A stretch of 42,180 bases of DNA, from the IMG/VR virus record IMGVR_UViG_3300006026_000029, positions 1 to 42,180 of that record; one strand, 5' to 3'. The notes beneath the pieces were generated by a model that saw only the letters and a list, made by a program, of their open reading frames with translations, was not told the DNA's origin and did no database searches. This document shows positions 1-9,389 of this stretch, piece after piece. The position numbers and the translations under genes were made by a program. Position 1 is the first letter of the stretch, and each line of letters begins with the position of its first letter. The stretch comes from a virus.

Positions 1-2301
1 AGTAGACGTGCGGTACATTTCGTGCGCTCCGCTGGCCTTCACCGAGAAGGCACGGGTGCTGTTGCCGCTCAAACCCGTCGAACTGTTCTGGATATACATG
101 CGGGCTGCGCCACCCGTGGTAAACCCAAGACGGTCAGCGCCAACACGATACACGCCGCTGTTCGTGTCGTTAGCAAACGAAAACACTGGCACACTTGCAC
201 TACCGTTACTTCCCCTGAAGTAATCAGAATACGTTTGCGCCCACCGAACTGACGACGTTCCCAAGTCATACGTTGAGTCGGCATACGGAATGAAGTCGCC
301 GCCGCTCGTAAAGTACGCACGGTACGCACCGTTGACGTAGAAGAAAATCTGGTTGCTGGACTCTTGGAACAAGATGCGTTCGTTTGAGTCGTTGCCAACA
401 AAGAAGTTCGTGTTTGACGTGCCAGTCAGGTCGCCGTCCAACGTCAAGTTCCCCGTAAACCTGCCTGTGCCATTTACGTCCAGCGTGTAAGACGGCGAAC
501 CTGTGCCGATGCCAACATTGCCCTCAAAGTGATTGTTTCCGAACCCGCTCCCCGTCCAATAGCCCCACCTTACTGAGTTCGTAGACGCATCAGGGGCAAT
601 GAATCCATACTCTGAAAGCGTGCCGCCTGTAGACGAAATCCTAAGCTGATCGACTGTATCGCCACCTGCAAAAAGATGCAGAGCTGTAGCAGGCGTCGTG
701 GTGCCGATACCGACACGATCAGTTGAAGCATCCACAAACAACGTGTCCGTATCAACCACAAGATCACCAGTAACCGTCAACTCATCAGCAGCCCGAGAAC
801 CATCAACCAACAAATACTGCGTATGATCATCATCACCCAAACCAGTCAAATTACCATGATCCACCACAGCCGCAGCCGTGCTCGTAGCAGACGACAACGC
901 CCTACGATAATCATCAACCTCAACAAAATAAGCGCCCGGAGTGTTCGAACCAAACTGTCGATAAATAACCTTATACAACACCCGCAACTCAACCACCGGC
1001 AAATCAGTCAAGTCCATAGAATCCCAAGTCACCGCCTCAGCATCACCCACATTTGTGTAATAATCCTGACCCATAATCGCAATCACAGGATAATTCAACT
1101 GATTAGTTGCCACGATCCAACTAATACCATAATTATTTGAAGTGATCTCAGGAGTGCTCCATGTACCGCCAGAGTTCAAATTATAAGTCGGCCTTGGAGT
1201 GCCGCCATACTTCAAAGGAAAGTTAGTCGGAGCGTCATAAGTCCACCCAGTAGTACCACTCTGATAAAACACAGGAATCTGAGCAGGCCCCTGCAAATCT
1301 TGCTCCCACGTATTCGCCGTGGGCGTATCAGAATGAACAATATCTACCTGCAAGTCCTCATCAAAGAACGTGCCATTAGCAATATCAATGTACGCCTGAT
1401 CGTCAGTGCTTCCATCTTTCGTAGAAACATCAAAATTGGACGCGTCGAAGCCATTAGCAATCGCCGCTCCACGGGTTCGATGCAGATATTCGTGCGTCTG
1501 CCAATCCAAAACAATACCGTGCCGCTCATCAAACAGCATGTACTTAGCAGGCTCACCAGAGTTGTAGTGAATGTAGGCAGTGGGGGTTTCTGAATCCCAC
1601 TGGTAAAATGTCGTAGTAGCCTGCAACACGCCGTCAGCGTCAAACGAAATGTAGTACAAATCTGAAGAACTGCCAATAACTACGCTCTCAGGAGCAGTCT
1701 TAACAAACTTCTGACCGGCACACCAAACCACATAACTATCACCTACGGGAGCAATAGTGAAAGTTCTCGTGGAATAATCAAAAGAGATAACGCTCTCAGA
1801 TTTATCTTCATGGCCGATAGGTTCGCCGCCGTCACCATTCGCAGTTGTGATCACTTCAGAGATAGGGACAAGTTTGGGTTCGCCGCTGTCGCTATCATCA
1901 CTGATGACTACTTTGTCGTCGTACGCTAATGTTACGGTTGTGAGTTCGCTTGGTTCAAAATCTACGGTAACGTCCCCAGAAGTCCCACCGCCGCTAATAC
2001 CTATACCGGCAGTAACCGAAGTAATGTCTCCTGCAGGGTCACCAGTATTTCCTGAATCGGCCACGCCCGTAAACGCAACAAACGAACCAGACTTGCCCTC
2101 CAAAAACCCAACAAACACAAGATCCCCGGCAGCAGGCGTAGGACCCGCATACGGAACACCCTCGTACACGTTATTCAAACCAAGCTTAGGGATCTTCACC
2201 CTTAGCAAGTCATCATCACCAACCGAAACAACCGTGGCACGAAAAATACCGTTACGGGGGACACTTGAACTTGCAGATGTGTTAAAACTTGTTCTTCTCA
2301 C
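1..2301 (-). CDS. Baseplate spike / tail fibre protein, 3' end beyond the window
   Basis: Read by hand, the minus frame from the GTG at 2301 is open for all 767 codons to base 1, so the gene is cut by the window edge. The start overlaps the hub stop (GTGA). Residues about 8-75 (RNGIFRATVVSVGDDDLLRV, then a VFVGFLEG strand) look like the OB-fold of gp45/gpV-type baseplate spikes. The middle is beta-rich and unrecognised. Further on are a fibre motif, DHGNLTGLGDDDHTQYLLVD, and repeated RVGIGTTTPATALHL / NVGIGTGSPSYTLDVNG segments typical of tail fibres and their chaperone-containing tips. It probably starts as the tail-tip spike and continues as a host-binding fibre. The fusion is seen; the role is inferred from family and from its place after the hub. 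Confidence 0.8.
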   Translation of the reverse strand, partial: MRRTSFNTSASSSVPRNGIFRATVVSVGDDDLLRVKIPKLGLNNVYEGVPYAGPTPAAGDLVFVGFLEGKSGSFVAFTGVADSGNTGDPAGDITSVTAGIGISGGGTSGDVTVDFEPSELTTVTLAYDDKVVISDDSDSGEPKLVPISEVITTANGDGGEPIGHEDKSESVISFDYSTRTFTIAPVGDSYVVWCAGQKFVKTAPESVVIGSSSDLYYISFDADGVLQATTTFYQWDSETPTAYIHYNSGEPAKYMLFDERHGIVLDWQTHEYLHRTRGAAIANGFDASNFDVSTKDGSTDDQAYIDIANGTFFDEDLQVDIVHSDTPTANTWEQDLQGPAQIPVFYQSGTTGWTYDAPTNFPLKYGGTPRPTYNLNSGGTWSTPEITSNNYGISWIVATNQLNYPVIAIMGQDYYTNVGDAEAVTWDSMDLTDLPVVELRVLYKVIYRQFGSNTPGAYFVEVDDYRRALSSATSTAAAVVDHGNLTGLGDDDHTQYLLVDGSRAADELTVTGDLVVDTDTLFVDASTDRVGIGTTTPATALHLFAGGDTVDQLRISSTGGTLSEYGFIAPDASTNSVRWGYWTGSGFGNNHFEGNVGIGTGSPSYTLDVNGTGRFTGNLTLDGDLTGTSNTNFFVGNDSNERILFQESSNQIFFYVNGAYRAYFTSGGDFIPYADSTYDLGTSSVRWAQTYSDYFRGSNGSASVPVFSFANDTNSGVYRVGADRLGFTTGGAARMYIQNSSTGLSGNSTRAFSVKASGAHEMYRTST

Positions 2302-3521
2302 AATGCCGCCTTAATCATTGCCCAGTCGTCAGCGTCAATCACACCGGTAACCGGCAATCCGTTTAGTTCTTGATATTTTCGTACAGCTCTTGCTGTCTGT
2401 GGTCCAAAAACGCCGTCAATCGCTAAACGATAGTTCACTGTCTTAACATAAGATGTGTTGATCAAGTTAACGCCGATGCTTGTTAACCCTTCGATTTCTT
2501 GAGCAGTCAGCTGGACTGTTACCTGCTTCCGACCATTATACGAAGCAGCTACTGCCTGCTGAATACGCTTAACACACTCACCACGAGAACCCTCAGCAAA
2601 CGTCTGAATCTCACACTGCATATCGTCAGAATCTTCAGGACACGTACCAGAAATACTAACAAACCCTGATTTTGTTGTATCGTAACTTACTCGATCAACC
2701 ATAAACTTTTTATCAAAGTTATTTAAACCTTTAATTGTCACACCCAAACCCGGAAACACAGTGATTGATGACGTAGACTTTAACAAATTGACATTGCAGG
2801 TCGCTGCCGAATTGGTACTGTCAGCAGATCTACGAACAGTCAGATTTGCTGCAAAAAACGGGTCATCTTCGTTAGATGGAACATTGATTTCGATAGAAGG
2901 CTGCCGGTCTAGAATGAATTCTTCAGAAGCAAAAAACAGTACACCATTAGCTTCAAAAAACATGAACTCTGCATCTCGGGCTAAACGAGTAAGAACGTCG
3001 TATGTTGACTCTTCTTTCTGCTCATTTTGTTCTCGAACGATATTACCATCAACCGGTGTATCTTCGCCAAAAAACTCTAAACCAAACTTAGCAGCCGTTG
3101 CCGCTGCAAAGGCTGTAGGAGAAATTCGCCCAAACGACTCTTGCCCCTTTTCTCTACGCATTTGCTGCAGCCTGCGAGTACGAGCAGTAATTCTTACCGT
3201 GTCATTAGCTCCGTGCTCCGCCGATACAGCAGCAATTTCAAAATCAACCGTCTTGACTGAAATAGTAACATCATCGCCATCCCTGTCTTCGATCTCTAAA
3301 GTAGCAGGCAAAACAAACGCAACACGTCTACCAATCATGAAGTAATTACTATTAAGCATTTTAAAGCCGGGATCATAAACATGAAGCTTTAGCTCGCTAA
3401 CCATTCGAGCAGACATATCAAACTGAGCAGACAATACCGATTCCCGAACAAGAACGGTTTCATCACCAATTTCACCAATATACAGATACTCATTGTCTGT
3501 GAAAGCTGCAGAAATAGTCAT
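2298..3521 (-). CDS. Baseplate hub protein with C-terminal peptidoglycan-binding domain
   Basis: 407 aa. The order after tape measure and XkdP-like gene, and the beta-rich layout, fit the gpD/gp27/XkdQ baseplate hub family, the trimer at the end of the tail tube that carries the spike. Residues about 175-215 (EESTYDVLTRLARDAEFMFF, then VLFFASEE) match the usual hub segment in which a LysM-like or helical linker leads to a strand. The last 70 residues, with the core IDGVFGPQTARAVRKYQELN, form a PG_binding_1 domain. This is an unusual addition to a hub and suggests the tail tip touches cell-wall peptidoglycan. A weak AGGTAG-like ribosome site precedes the ATG. Hub assignment is by order and general pattern; the C-terminal domain is clear. 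Confidence 0.72.
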   Translation of the reverse strand: MTISAAFTDNEYLYIGEIGDETVLVRESVLSAQFDMSARMVSELKLHVYDPGFKMLNSNYFMIGRRVAFVLPATLEIEDRDGDDVTISVKTVDFEIAAVSAEHGANDTVRITARTRRLQQMRREKGQESFGRISPTAFAAATAAKFGLEFFGEDTPVDGNIVREQNEQKEESTYDVLTRLARDAEFMFFEANGVLFFASEEFILDRQPSIEINVPSNEDDPFFAANLTVRRSADSTNSAATCNVNLLKSTSSITVFPGLGVTIKGLNNFDKKFMVDRVSYDTTKSGFVSISGTCPEDSDDMQCEIQTFAEGSRGECVKRIQQAVAASYNGRKQVTVQLTAQEIEGLTSIGVNLINTSYVKTVNYRLAIDGVFGPQTARAVRKYQELNGLPVTGVIDADDWAMIKAAL

Positions 3522-3559
3522 GATAGTATTCTACCTACTTAAAAACAAGCAATCCAGTA

Positions 3560-4324
3560 TTATTCGTCGGGTTCGATAATATCGGCATCTGGAACAAGAC
3601 GGTCAAGAATCACCGACGCTTGGCTGTCCACAATAATCGTAATTCCTTCGCCACCTTCTCCCGGAGGAGGAAGAGCAGAACCAATAGGGGTAGGGGCGTT
3701 AGGAGTAAACGTGATTGCCGCTAACTCGACAATCCTCTGGTCATACAGCGGCGTTTCTGTCAACTGCAAATCTACAGAAACCTGCGTAGGATTACCATCA
3801 AGGTCTCTACGATTCGTGGTGAACGAAAACTTGGTGATTGTTACACTATATGGAACCGCCGAAACTCCATACACAAACTTGCATGGGATCGAGTTGGCGG
3901 CAATAAGCTCAATCTTATCTAAGATCTCAATAACAGGAAACGGATCACAACCACCGGTTACTTTATCTGCAATGAGGGCCGAAAACGTAACCGTCTTCAA
4001 CGACGGGTTCTCAAAAACAAGCAAAGGAGCTTTTCCGGGCCTCGGAACCTTTTTCGTAACACCAGCGTACTCATCAAACTGTATATTCTGAGGACCATAC
4101 GGAAACTCTACCTGAAAGTCTTCCCACGTTGTGCCGTCCGGAAGACTATAATTAAAAGGACCAACATTTACCGTAGTAGTCGCACCTTCATCGTCTGTTT
4201 GCGTTTTAGTAGGCTGAAACGGTTTGAGTACGGCACGGCCAGGATTCACCGAGTGGTAATCCATCGTGTCAAAAATATCTATTTGATTTGTTATGTCAAC
4301 TACTTTTTGTTGCAAAATAGACAT
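3560..4324 (-). CDS. XkdP/gp53-like baseplate protein lacking a LysM domain
   Basis: 254 aa. Residues about 70-110 (VEFPYGPQNIQFDEYAG, then APLLVFENPSLKTVTFSALI) and 155-190 (YSVTITKFSFTTNRR, then DLQLTE) resemble the beta core of XkdP-like tail proteins that join tube and baseplate. Those proteins usually end in a LysM domain. Here the C-terminus is instead a short Pro/Gly linker (SALPPPGEGGEG) and an acidic tail. A strong ribosome site (GAGGTG) lies five bases before the ATG. It sits 11 bases after the tape measure gene and before the hub, the usual place for this baseplate component. Family assignment rests on pattern memory and synteny. Confidence 0.55.
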   Translation of the reverse strand: MSILQQKVVDITNQIDIFDTMDYHSVNPGRAVLKPFQPTKTQTDDEGATTTVNVGPFNYSLPDGTTWEDFQVEFPYGPQNIQFDEYAGVTKKVPRPGKAPLLVFENPSLKTVTFSALIADKVTGGCDPFPVIEILDKIELIAANSIPCKFVYGVSAVPYSVTITKFSFTTNRRDLDGNPTQVSVDLQLTETPLYDQRIVELAAITFTPNAPTPIGSALPPPGEGGEGITIIVDSQASVILDRLVPDADIIEPDE

Positions 4325-4335
4325 AAGTCACCTCT

Positions 4336-7300
4336 TTATGTAGCGCCAGTTATAGCCGAAAGCGCAACTCCACCACGCTCAAGGGTAAACGTGCCATCAG
4401 TAACAGTAATTCCCTCTGTTCTAAGATAATTAATATCTGCAGCGATCGCTGCAAGCGAAATATTTCTCTCATTATCCAACGTCTCATCCATATCGAAGAA
4501 ACCTGACTCTGCTAGAGACCTAAGAAGAATAGCACTAGTGTCGGCACCTGCGTTGGCGGTCTCTACTTGGGTAAACAAGTCTGCTGTACTGAACCGCACG
4601 GCGTCGTAGCCGCTCATCCCCAATTCAGCGAGCAAAGCTTTCCTGATAGCGTAATTAGACTTACCAGTCGGAGCAACCCCTGCATCTTCAAGACTCGCAA
4701 ATCTTTCAGAACCAGTCAAACCACTACTAAGATTAAGTGCCCCACGAATCGCAGACCGTTCAGCAAGAAACGTCTCAATACCACGAAGCTCGCCAGTGCC
4801 CGGTGTCCCAATAATTCGGTCATCTCCAGCAAACTGCATAATTCGCTCTAACGGAATAGCGTAAGCCTGACTCATAGCGGTAGCTGATTCAAGCGTACCA
4901 GACGCCAGCATCGCCATAAGCGTCTCCTGATTATCTGTAGACAAGTGACCCATAACTTGTTCCATAAGCTCAAAGTTTGAAGAAAAGCCTGCAACGTCAG
5001 GAGACACACCCATGACTACTTCATACGCCGCAAACGCTTCAAATGCGTCACGAACCAAGTCAACAGTTAACTTATCAGCATTAGCTAACGTAGTAAACGC
5101 TGCGTTCGCCGTGGCTCTAGCTTCCGCCTGCCCCAACGGTGAAGTAGAAAAACTAGGGAAAAACGCACGGTTTCTGTCAATCAAAGGAAGCATCTGCGCT
5201 GCAAAAACGGCAGTAGCGCCTGCAGCGTTCATCAAACCATCAGCTAAATCAATCCCCAACGAGTCCGCAACAGACTCAATTTCCTCACTTGTCATCTGTG
5301 TCGTACGTTTCAGCATCTGCAGGTTCGACTCAAAGTTAAGGCTTTCTTCTTCCCACATCTCAAACGTACGTTTAAGTTCTTGGCCCAGAGGACCCACTCC
5401 GGTCAAGGCATCATAAAATTCTTGATCGTTAAGTACTGATAAATCTTTGCCTTGTGATTGGAAAAATGCGGTCAGGTCTTTCGCTGCTTGAGACTCTCTA
5501 TCAAAGAAGAAACGCTCTTCACCGTAAAATGAATTACCAAAGCTTACAGTATCGTTCACAAAGTAATTGAGCTTTTCAAAAAAGCCGCCGCCTCCGTTAC
5601 CTCTAGTCTCACCAAACAAGATATCATTATAAACAATGTCCCTCTCCGTCGTATCTATCAAATCTCTGTAACTTTGCCGAAGGGCACGACCCTCTTCCCG
5701 CCTAGCCCTAAAATCTGCGAAAGACCCGCCACCCAAAGACATATCTCGTAAAGAAAGTACCGCACCAGAAACAGCATCTTCAGCACGAGCTGCCCGAGCG
5801 TTCTCACCCAAAATGCCAGTTATGGAAGCAGCCAGCAAACCAGCCGCAGCACCAACAGCCATACCCGGCAGTCCAAACGAAGAACCCATCATAACGCCGC
5901 CACCAATCATGGCTGCTGTGTTACCGCCACTTGGTCCCGACTGAAGAGTGTTTAACCCTCCCATCAGACCAATCGACCCACCCATAAGCATCGTGCCGTT
6001 TCTCGTACCAGTCAAAAAGTTAACCCCACTCCGGGCACCCTCAGCAATCTCAACACGGTTCTTAATCAACTTGCCAACAGCCATAGGGTTCTTCAAGCCC
6101 AGGAACAACCCCAACAGGCCCAAACCGCCAGCAGCACCACCAATCTTACCAATACCCATAAGAGCACCAATAACCCTAGCAAGATGACCAACAACAGGAG
6201 CAACAATATCGTTCAAAACAGCAGCTAAACCAGACACCGCATTAGGAAGCTGCTCTAAAATAGGCATCAACGCCTCTAAAAACTTACCAATCGCCGGAAT
6301 AAAATCAGAAGCAACCCGATTCATAATATCTGAAAACAAATCTAACTTACCAAAGAACCCTGACTGACCCGCTTTCAACAAATCAAAAATAGCGCCAAAC
6401 ACGTTACCAATAGACGCACCAAACGTCTGGAAAGCCTCAGCGTTCTTAACAACCAAATCACTAAACGACCTAAACAAACCACGACCGCCACCCGTAGCGC
6501 CCATGGCCCTAAACATCTCAATAACCACATCAGCAGCAGGCTCAAACTGAACCAAGAACGCTCCAATACCACGGAAGAAATCACGCACACTCCGGAAGAA
6601 TCCTACGAAGCTTTCACCCATCTGCTCAATGTTTTCAAGATGATCAAAGATGTTACTCCGAATGAAGTCAATCGTTTTCTCAACAAGAGTGACCAACGTG
6701 GGGGCGAACGAATCCGCACCAAAACGTTGAATAAGTAGCGACATGCCCACGAAGTTTTCACGAATAATCCTGGCCATGTCCATCATTGCGTCACGGAACG
6801 GGTTCAGAAGCGGCTGACCCATATCCGCAAACATGTTCTTCATGCCTGAAAATTCTGTTTTAGCCGTACCGATAAACGTACCGGCAAGTCCAGCGCCTAC
6901 GCCCCGATAATTTTCAGATACGATAGATCCGCTGGAAAGTGCAGCCAGTAGCTGATTTGTTGAAAGACCCTCTTGTAAAGACCCTGACCGGAACCCGGCA
7001 GCACCACTGAGTGCTGAACGTAATTCTGCAGAGTCTTTAGAACCGATTGCTTTTGCAATTGCTTGAACGGCTGCAGCGTCTCCGCCGGTCAGGTTAACGA
7101 GCTGACGTGCGATACCACCCGAGGCTGTCGGTGAAACTCCTGCTTTTGCGAGACCTGCCAACAGGGCGGTTGTGGCTTCACCACCAAGAAGACCTGTTGT
7201 TCTAGAACCAAGGCTACGGCTAAGCAAAGCTGAGTTTTGAGCACCACGACGAGTCATGCCGCCCCCAACAGACGGGATAAGCATCGCTTCATTAAACTGA

Positions 7301-7779
7301 CGTAAAGCTGCCGCAGCAACAGACACTGCTGTTGCTACACCGGCTGCCGCAACCGACAAACCTTTCAAAGCTACCTGATAAACTTGAACAGCAGCTCTAC
7401 CAGTTATCAAGGCCAGTTTAGCAGCCAACAAACCTACCGTGAACAAACCGATCTGACCAATTAAAGCAACGAAAGACAGCTTAGATAAAGTCATCATAAA
7501 CTTTTTAAGAGGAGCAGTTACTCTATTCAACGTCCTTGCAAAACGGCGATGCGAATGATTAACACGATTCATTCGCTTATCGTGAGCATCTAAATTCTTA
7601 TTGGTTCTATCAAGAGAGTCACTAGTCTCGTTAATTTTCTTAGTAGACTCAGATATCCGCTTAGAAAATTTCTTACTTTTTTTCTCTAAGCGATCAAAGC
7701 GTTCTTCTAGGACGGTAAGTTCGCCCATCCCATCAACATCAACATCGACCTTAATAACTACACTATCTTGAACAGGCAT
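4336..7779 (-). CDS. Tail tape measure protein
   Basis: 1147 aa, the longest gene of the tail module, directly after the frameshifted chaperone pair, which is the diagnostic position. Residues 15-95 are charged and predicted coiled coil (EERFDRLEKKSKKFSKRISE). Residues 102-160 are hydrophobic with likely membrane-inserting helices (GLFTVGLLAAKLALITG). Further Gly/Ala-rich hydrophobic stretches lie near residues 500-680 (GAAGGLGLLGLFLGL and MIGGGVMMGSSFGLPGMAVG). The protein sets tail length; at the usual 0.15 nm per residue it would predict a tail near 170 nm (inference). No clear peptidase or transglycosylase domain was seen. A strong ribosome site, GGAGGTG, precedes the ATG, which lies just after a hairpin terminator. 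Confidence 0.9.
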   Translation of the reverse strand: MPVQDSVVIKVDVDVDGMGELTVLEERFDRLEKKSKKFSKRISESTKKINETSDSLDRTNKNLDAHDKRMNRVNHSHRRFARTLNRVTAPLKKFMMTLSKLSFVALIGQIGLFTVGLLAAKLALITGRAAVQVYQVALKGLSVAAAGVATAVSVAAAALRQFNEAMLIPSVGGGMTRRGAQNSALLSRSLGSRTTGLLGGEATTALLAGLAKAGVSPTASGGIARQLVNLTGGDAAAVQAIAKAIGSKDSAELRSALSGAAGFRSGSLQEGLSTNQLLAALSSGSIVSENYRGVGAGLAGTFIGTAKTEFSGMKNMFADMGQPLLNPFRDAMMDMARIIRENFVGMSLLIQRFGADSFAPTLVTLVEKTIDFIRSNIFDHLENIEQMGESFVGFFRSVRDFFRGIGAFLVQFEPAADVVIEMFRAMGATGGGRGLFRSFSDLVVKNAEAFQTFGASIGNVFGAIFDLLKAGQSGFFGKLDLFSDIMNRVASDFIPAIGKFLEALMPILEQLPNAVSGLAAVLNDIVAPVVGHLARVIGALMGIGKIGGAAGGLGLLGLFLGLKNPMAVGKLIKNRVEIAEGARSGVNFLTGTRNGTMLMGGSIGLMGGLNTLQSGPSGGNTAAMIGGGVMMGSSFGLPGMAVGAAAGLLAASITGILGENARAARAEDAVSGAVLSLRDMSLGGGSFADFRARREEGRALRQSYRDLIDTTERDIVYNDILFGETRGNGGGGFFEKLNYFVNDTVSFGNSFYGEERFFFDRESQAAKDLTAFFQSQGKDLSVLNDQEFYDALTGVGPLGQELKRTFEMWEEESLNFESNLQMLKRTTQMTSEEIESVADSLGIDLADGLMNAAGATAVFAAQMLPLIDRNRAFFPSFSTSPLGQAEARATANAAFTTLANADKLTVDLVRDAFEAFAAYEVVMGVSPDVAGFSSNFELMEQVMGHLSTDNQETLMAMLASGTLESATAMSQAYAIPLERIMQFAGDDRIIGTPGTGELRGIETFLAERSAIRGALNLSSGLTGSERFASLEDAGVAPTGKSNYAIRKALLAELGMSGYDAVRFSTADLFTQVETANAGADTSAILLRSLAESGFFDMDETLDNERNISLAAIAADINYLRTEGITVTDGTFTLERGGVALSAITGAT

Positions 7780-7789
7780 AAAGCACCTC

Positions 7790-7840
7790 CCCCAAAAAGA
7801 GAAAGCCAGGAACTTCTATTATTCTATAGAAATTCCCGGC
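7790..7840 (-). terminator. Rho-independent terminator or attenuator before the tape measure gene
   Basis: On the minus strand a 15-bp stem (7826-7840 with 7805-7819, two G-U pairs, 6-base loop) is followed by TTTCTCTTTTT. It begins three bases after the chaperone T-frame stop and ends just before the tape measure ribosome site, so it probably lowers rather than abolishes tape measure transcription. Confidence 0.75.
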
Positions 7841-7842
7841 TG

Positions 7843-8058
7843 TCAGTAGCCACCAGTGCTACCTCTTCTCTTTTTTTCTCTAGCTTCATGATCTGCTGAC
7901 AACGCCTGCGCAGCAGCCATCCTAATCAACCACTCATCCAAATCCGAATCCAAAATCTGAATCGGATCACAATGAAAAGCCTCAGCTAACCTAGCCGAAG
8001 ATTTAATACGTGGATCGTCGGCTAGTCTATCAACTAGCCCTGCGTAGGGTCCTCCGCA
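7843..8058 (-). CDS. Tail assembly chaperone, T-frame reached by -1 ribosomal frameshift
   Basis: This frame is open from the TGA at 8061-8059 to the TGA at 7845-7843 and lies -1 relative to the upstream chaperone ORF, overlapping its last eight codons. After the overlap it encodes about 64 aa (from LVDRLADDPRIKSSARLAEA to EWLIRMAAAQALSADH). No ATG or GTG occurs until ATG 7920, deep inside the conserved part, so it is almost certainly expressed only by frameshifting, giving a G-T fusion of about 235 aa. Content and place just before the tape measure gene match the T half of lambda gpG/gpGT-type chaperones, which coat the tape measure protein during tail assembly. It is too short and start-less for ordinary gene calling. 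Confidence 0.85.
   Translation of the reverse strand, partial: CGGPYAGLVDRLADDPRIKSSARLAEAFHCDPIQILDSDLDEWLIRMAAAQALSADHEAREKKRRGSTGGY
8034..8058 (-). other. Programmed -1 frameshift window
   Basis: The -1 frame is open only downstream of the TGA at 8061-8059, and the 0 frame stops at the TAG 8036-8034, so the shift must occur in these 25 bases (GATGCGGAGGACCCTACGCA, then GGGCTAG, minus strand). No perfect X-XXY-YYZ heptamer is present. Candidates are slippage of the Gly codon in CAG-GGC-TAG, helped by the slow stop codon, or of the Pro codon CCT back onto CCC. The exact site is not decidable by eye. Confidence 0.65.
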
Positions 8059-8552
8059 TCAACGTCATCCCCATACCCAGCAAAATCCAGAATCTTCAAA
8101 GCAACATTCTCAAGATGTGGATCAACACCATAGAACGCACGGATAGCGTCAGGCAACGGACGATCAGTACCAGTCATCTCCATCACTACTGGAGAAGCAA
8201 ACGTGATAGCGTTACCCTCATCATCCAAAACAAGCTCATCATCAAAATAGATTCCTGACACAGTGTTACCAATCACGTAGCAAGAAAACTTGATTGAATC
8301 CAGCTCGTCAGTCTTGCGGTTCGTGGAGTTACGACGCCACGCCTTCAACTGCTCATTCGTAATGTTAGGAGAGAAACGTACCGACACGCCCTTACGCTCC
8401 GGAACGTCCATCTCAACCTCAGGACGAGTCACTTCACGAGAAATCTCGTCCTTAAGCATGTCAAGAACAGACACTCGCTTGCTTGACTTGCCTGACGTTG
8501 GCTCCGCCTTAGCAGGAGTAGCGCCAGCTACCTCAATCACTTCATCAGCCAT
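8034..8552 (-). CDS. Tail assembly chaperone, G-frame
   Basis: 172 aa, cytoplasmic assembly factor. The N-terminus is charged and probably disordered (residues 1-55). The body contains a surface-charged ITNEQLKAWRRNS segment and a strand-rich core (IYFDDELVLDDEGNAITFAS), with a helical C-terminus ending in an acidic tail (YGDDVDAEDPTQG), where the -1 shift occurs. Length, place after tube and lysin and before the tape measure gene, and the overlapping T-frame define it as the gpG-like partner. A ribosome site (GAAAGG) precedes the ATG. Sequence alone would leave it hypothetical; the assignment comes from the frameshift architecture. Confidence 0.8.
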   Translation of the reverse strand: MADEVIEVAGATPAKAEPTSGKSSKRVSVLDMLKDEISREVTRPEVEMDVPERKGVSVRFSPNITNEQLKAWRRNSTNRKTDELDSIKFSCYVIGNTVSGIYFDDELVLDDEGNAITFASPVVMEMTGTDRPLPDAIRAFYGVDPHLENVALKILDFAGYGDDVDAEDPTQG

Positions 8553-8578
8553 TATTAGCCTTTCTTTATTTAATCTAC

Positions 8579-9316
8579 TCAGTCAGCCAGCGCTGCCCAA
8601 GTCTTCGGACCAACAACGCCATCAGCAGCAAGACCCTCATCACGCTGGAACTGCTTCACAGCACGCACAGTCTTCGGACCAAAGTCACCGTCAACGCCAG
8701 AGTTCTTACGAGGACGAGAAGTCAACTTGTAACCATTCTTGTCAAGCAGCTTCTGAAGGAACTCAACAACTGGACCCTTGTCGCCCTTACGCACCACAGT
8801 CTGCAAACAAGCAACGATAAACTCAAAAGCCTTAGCCAGCTCAGACTTAACAGAAGCCTCCTTAGGAACCTTGATTTCACCCTTAACAGGGAACCACTCC
8901 ATCTTAGAACCGCTAACACGGCACGGCTGATGATGCCACCACTCCGAAGCCACGGTCTTACGAATACCGTACTCTTCAGCAATCTTGTTTACCTGTGAGG
9001 TAGAGATAGCGCCCTTCTTGATAATACGGAAGTCAACCGCATAACCGTAACCATCAAACTTTGGCTGGCTCATATGATATGAACCCTGGAAGCCTGCACG
9101 GTTGATGCGGTCAGGGTTAGCTGCCAGATTGAAACCGGGCCTACGGCGCTTATAGCCATCATACAGGTACTTCTGCTGCTGATAGGTGCGGACACCAGAC
9201 ACAACAGCAACCTTGCCCGCAATACGCTGATCAGCGAAGAACGCTTCCAGACGGGCCTTAAACTTCGGGTGAAGATCCTTCACGTTCACCCTGCTACTTG
9301 TAACAGGAATAGTCAT
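8579..9316 (-). CDS. M15-family peptidoglycan peptidase with C-terminal peptidoglycan-binding domain
   Basis: 245 aa. Residues 1-145 are a VanY/M15-type metallopeptidase: SGVRTYQQQKYLYDGY (40-55), zinc ligands H81 (GSYHMSQ), D95 (YAVDF) and H128 (EWWHH), all present, so it should cleave peptide cross-links in the cell wall. Residues about 175-243 are a PG_binding_1 domain (VRKGDKGPVVEFLQKLL, then DGDFGPKTVRAVKQFQ). There is no signal peptide or membrane segment, so export would need a holin or delivery in the virion. It sits between tube and chaperone genes, an odd place for a lysis gene. It may be a tail-borne lysin or the endolysin itself. It follows a terminator, so it probably has lower expression than sheath and tube. 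Confidence 0.85.
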   Translation of the reverse strand: MTIPVTSSRVNVKDLHPKFKARLEAFFADQRIAGKVAVVSGVRTYQQQKYLYDGYKRRRPGFNLAANPDRINRAGFQGSYHMSQPKFDGYGYAVDFRIIKKGAISTSQVNKIAEEYGIRKTVASEWWHHQPCRVSGSKMEWFPVKGEIKVPKEASVKSELAKAFEFIVACLQTVVRKGDKGPVVEFLQKLLDKNGYKLTSRPRKNSGVDGDFGPKTVRAVKQFQRDEGLAADGVVGPKTWAALAD

Positions 9317-9389
9317 TCGATAATCCTTTGCTAGAGAATAACTTGCCTACCTACACTACCAAAACCTACACACTCAGTCAAGCAAAATA

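Noticed and set aside
1847-2314. Plus-strand open frame of 155 codons at the left end
   Set aside because: It lies opposite the spike OB-fold region of the open minus-strand gene and shows no family resemblance.
2761-3345. Plus-strand open frame of 194 codons
   Set aside because: Antisense to the hub protein, Ser-rich shadow composition.
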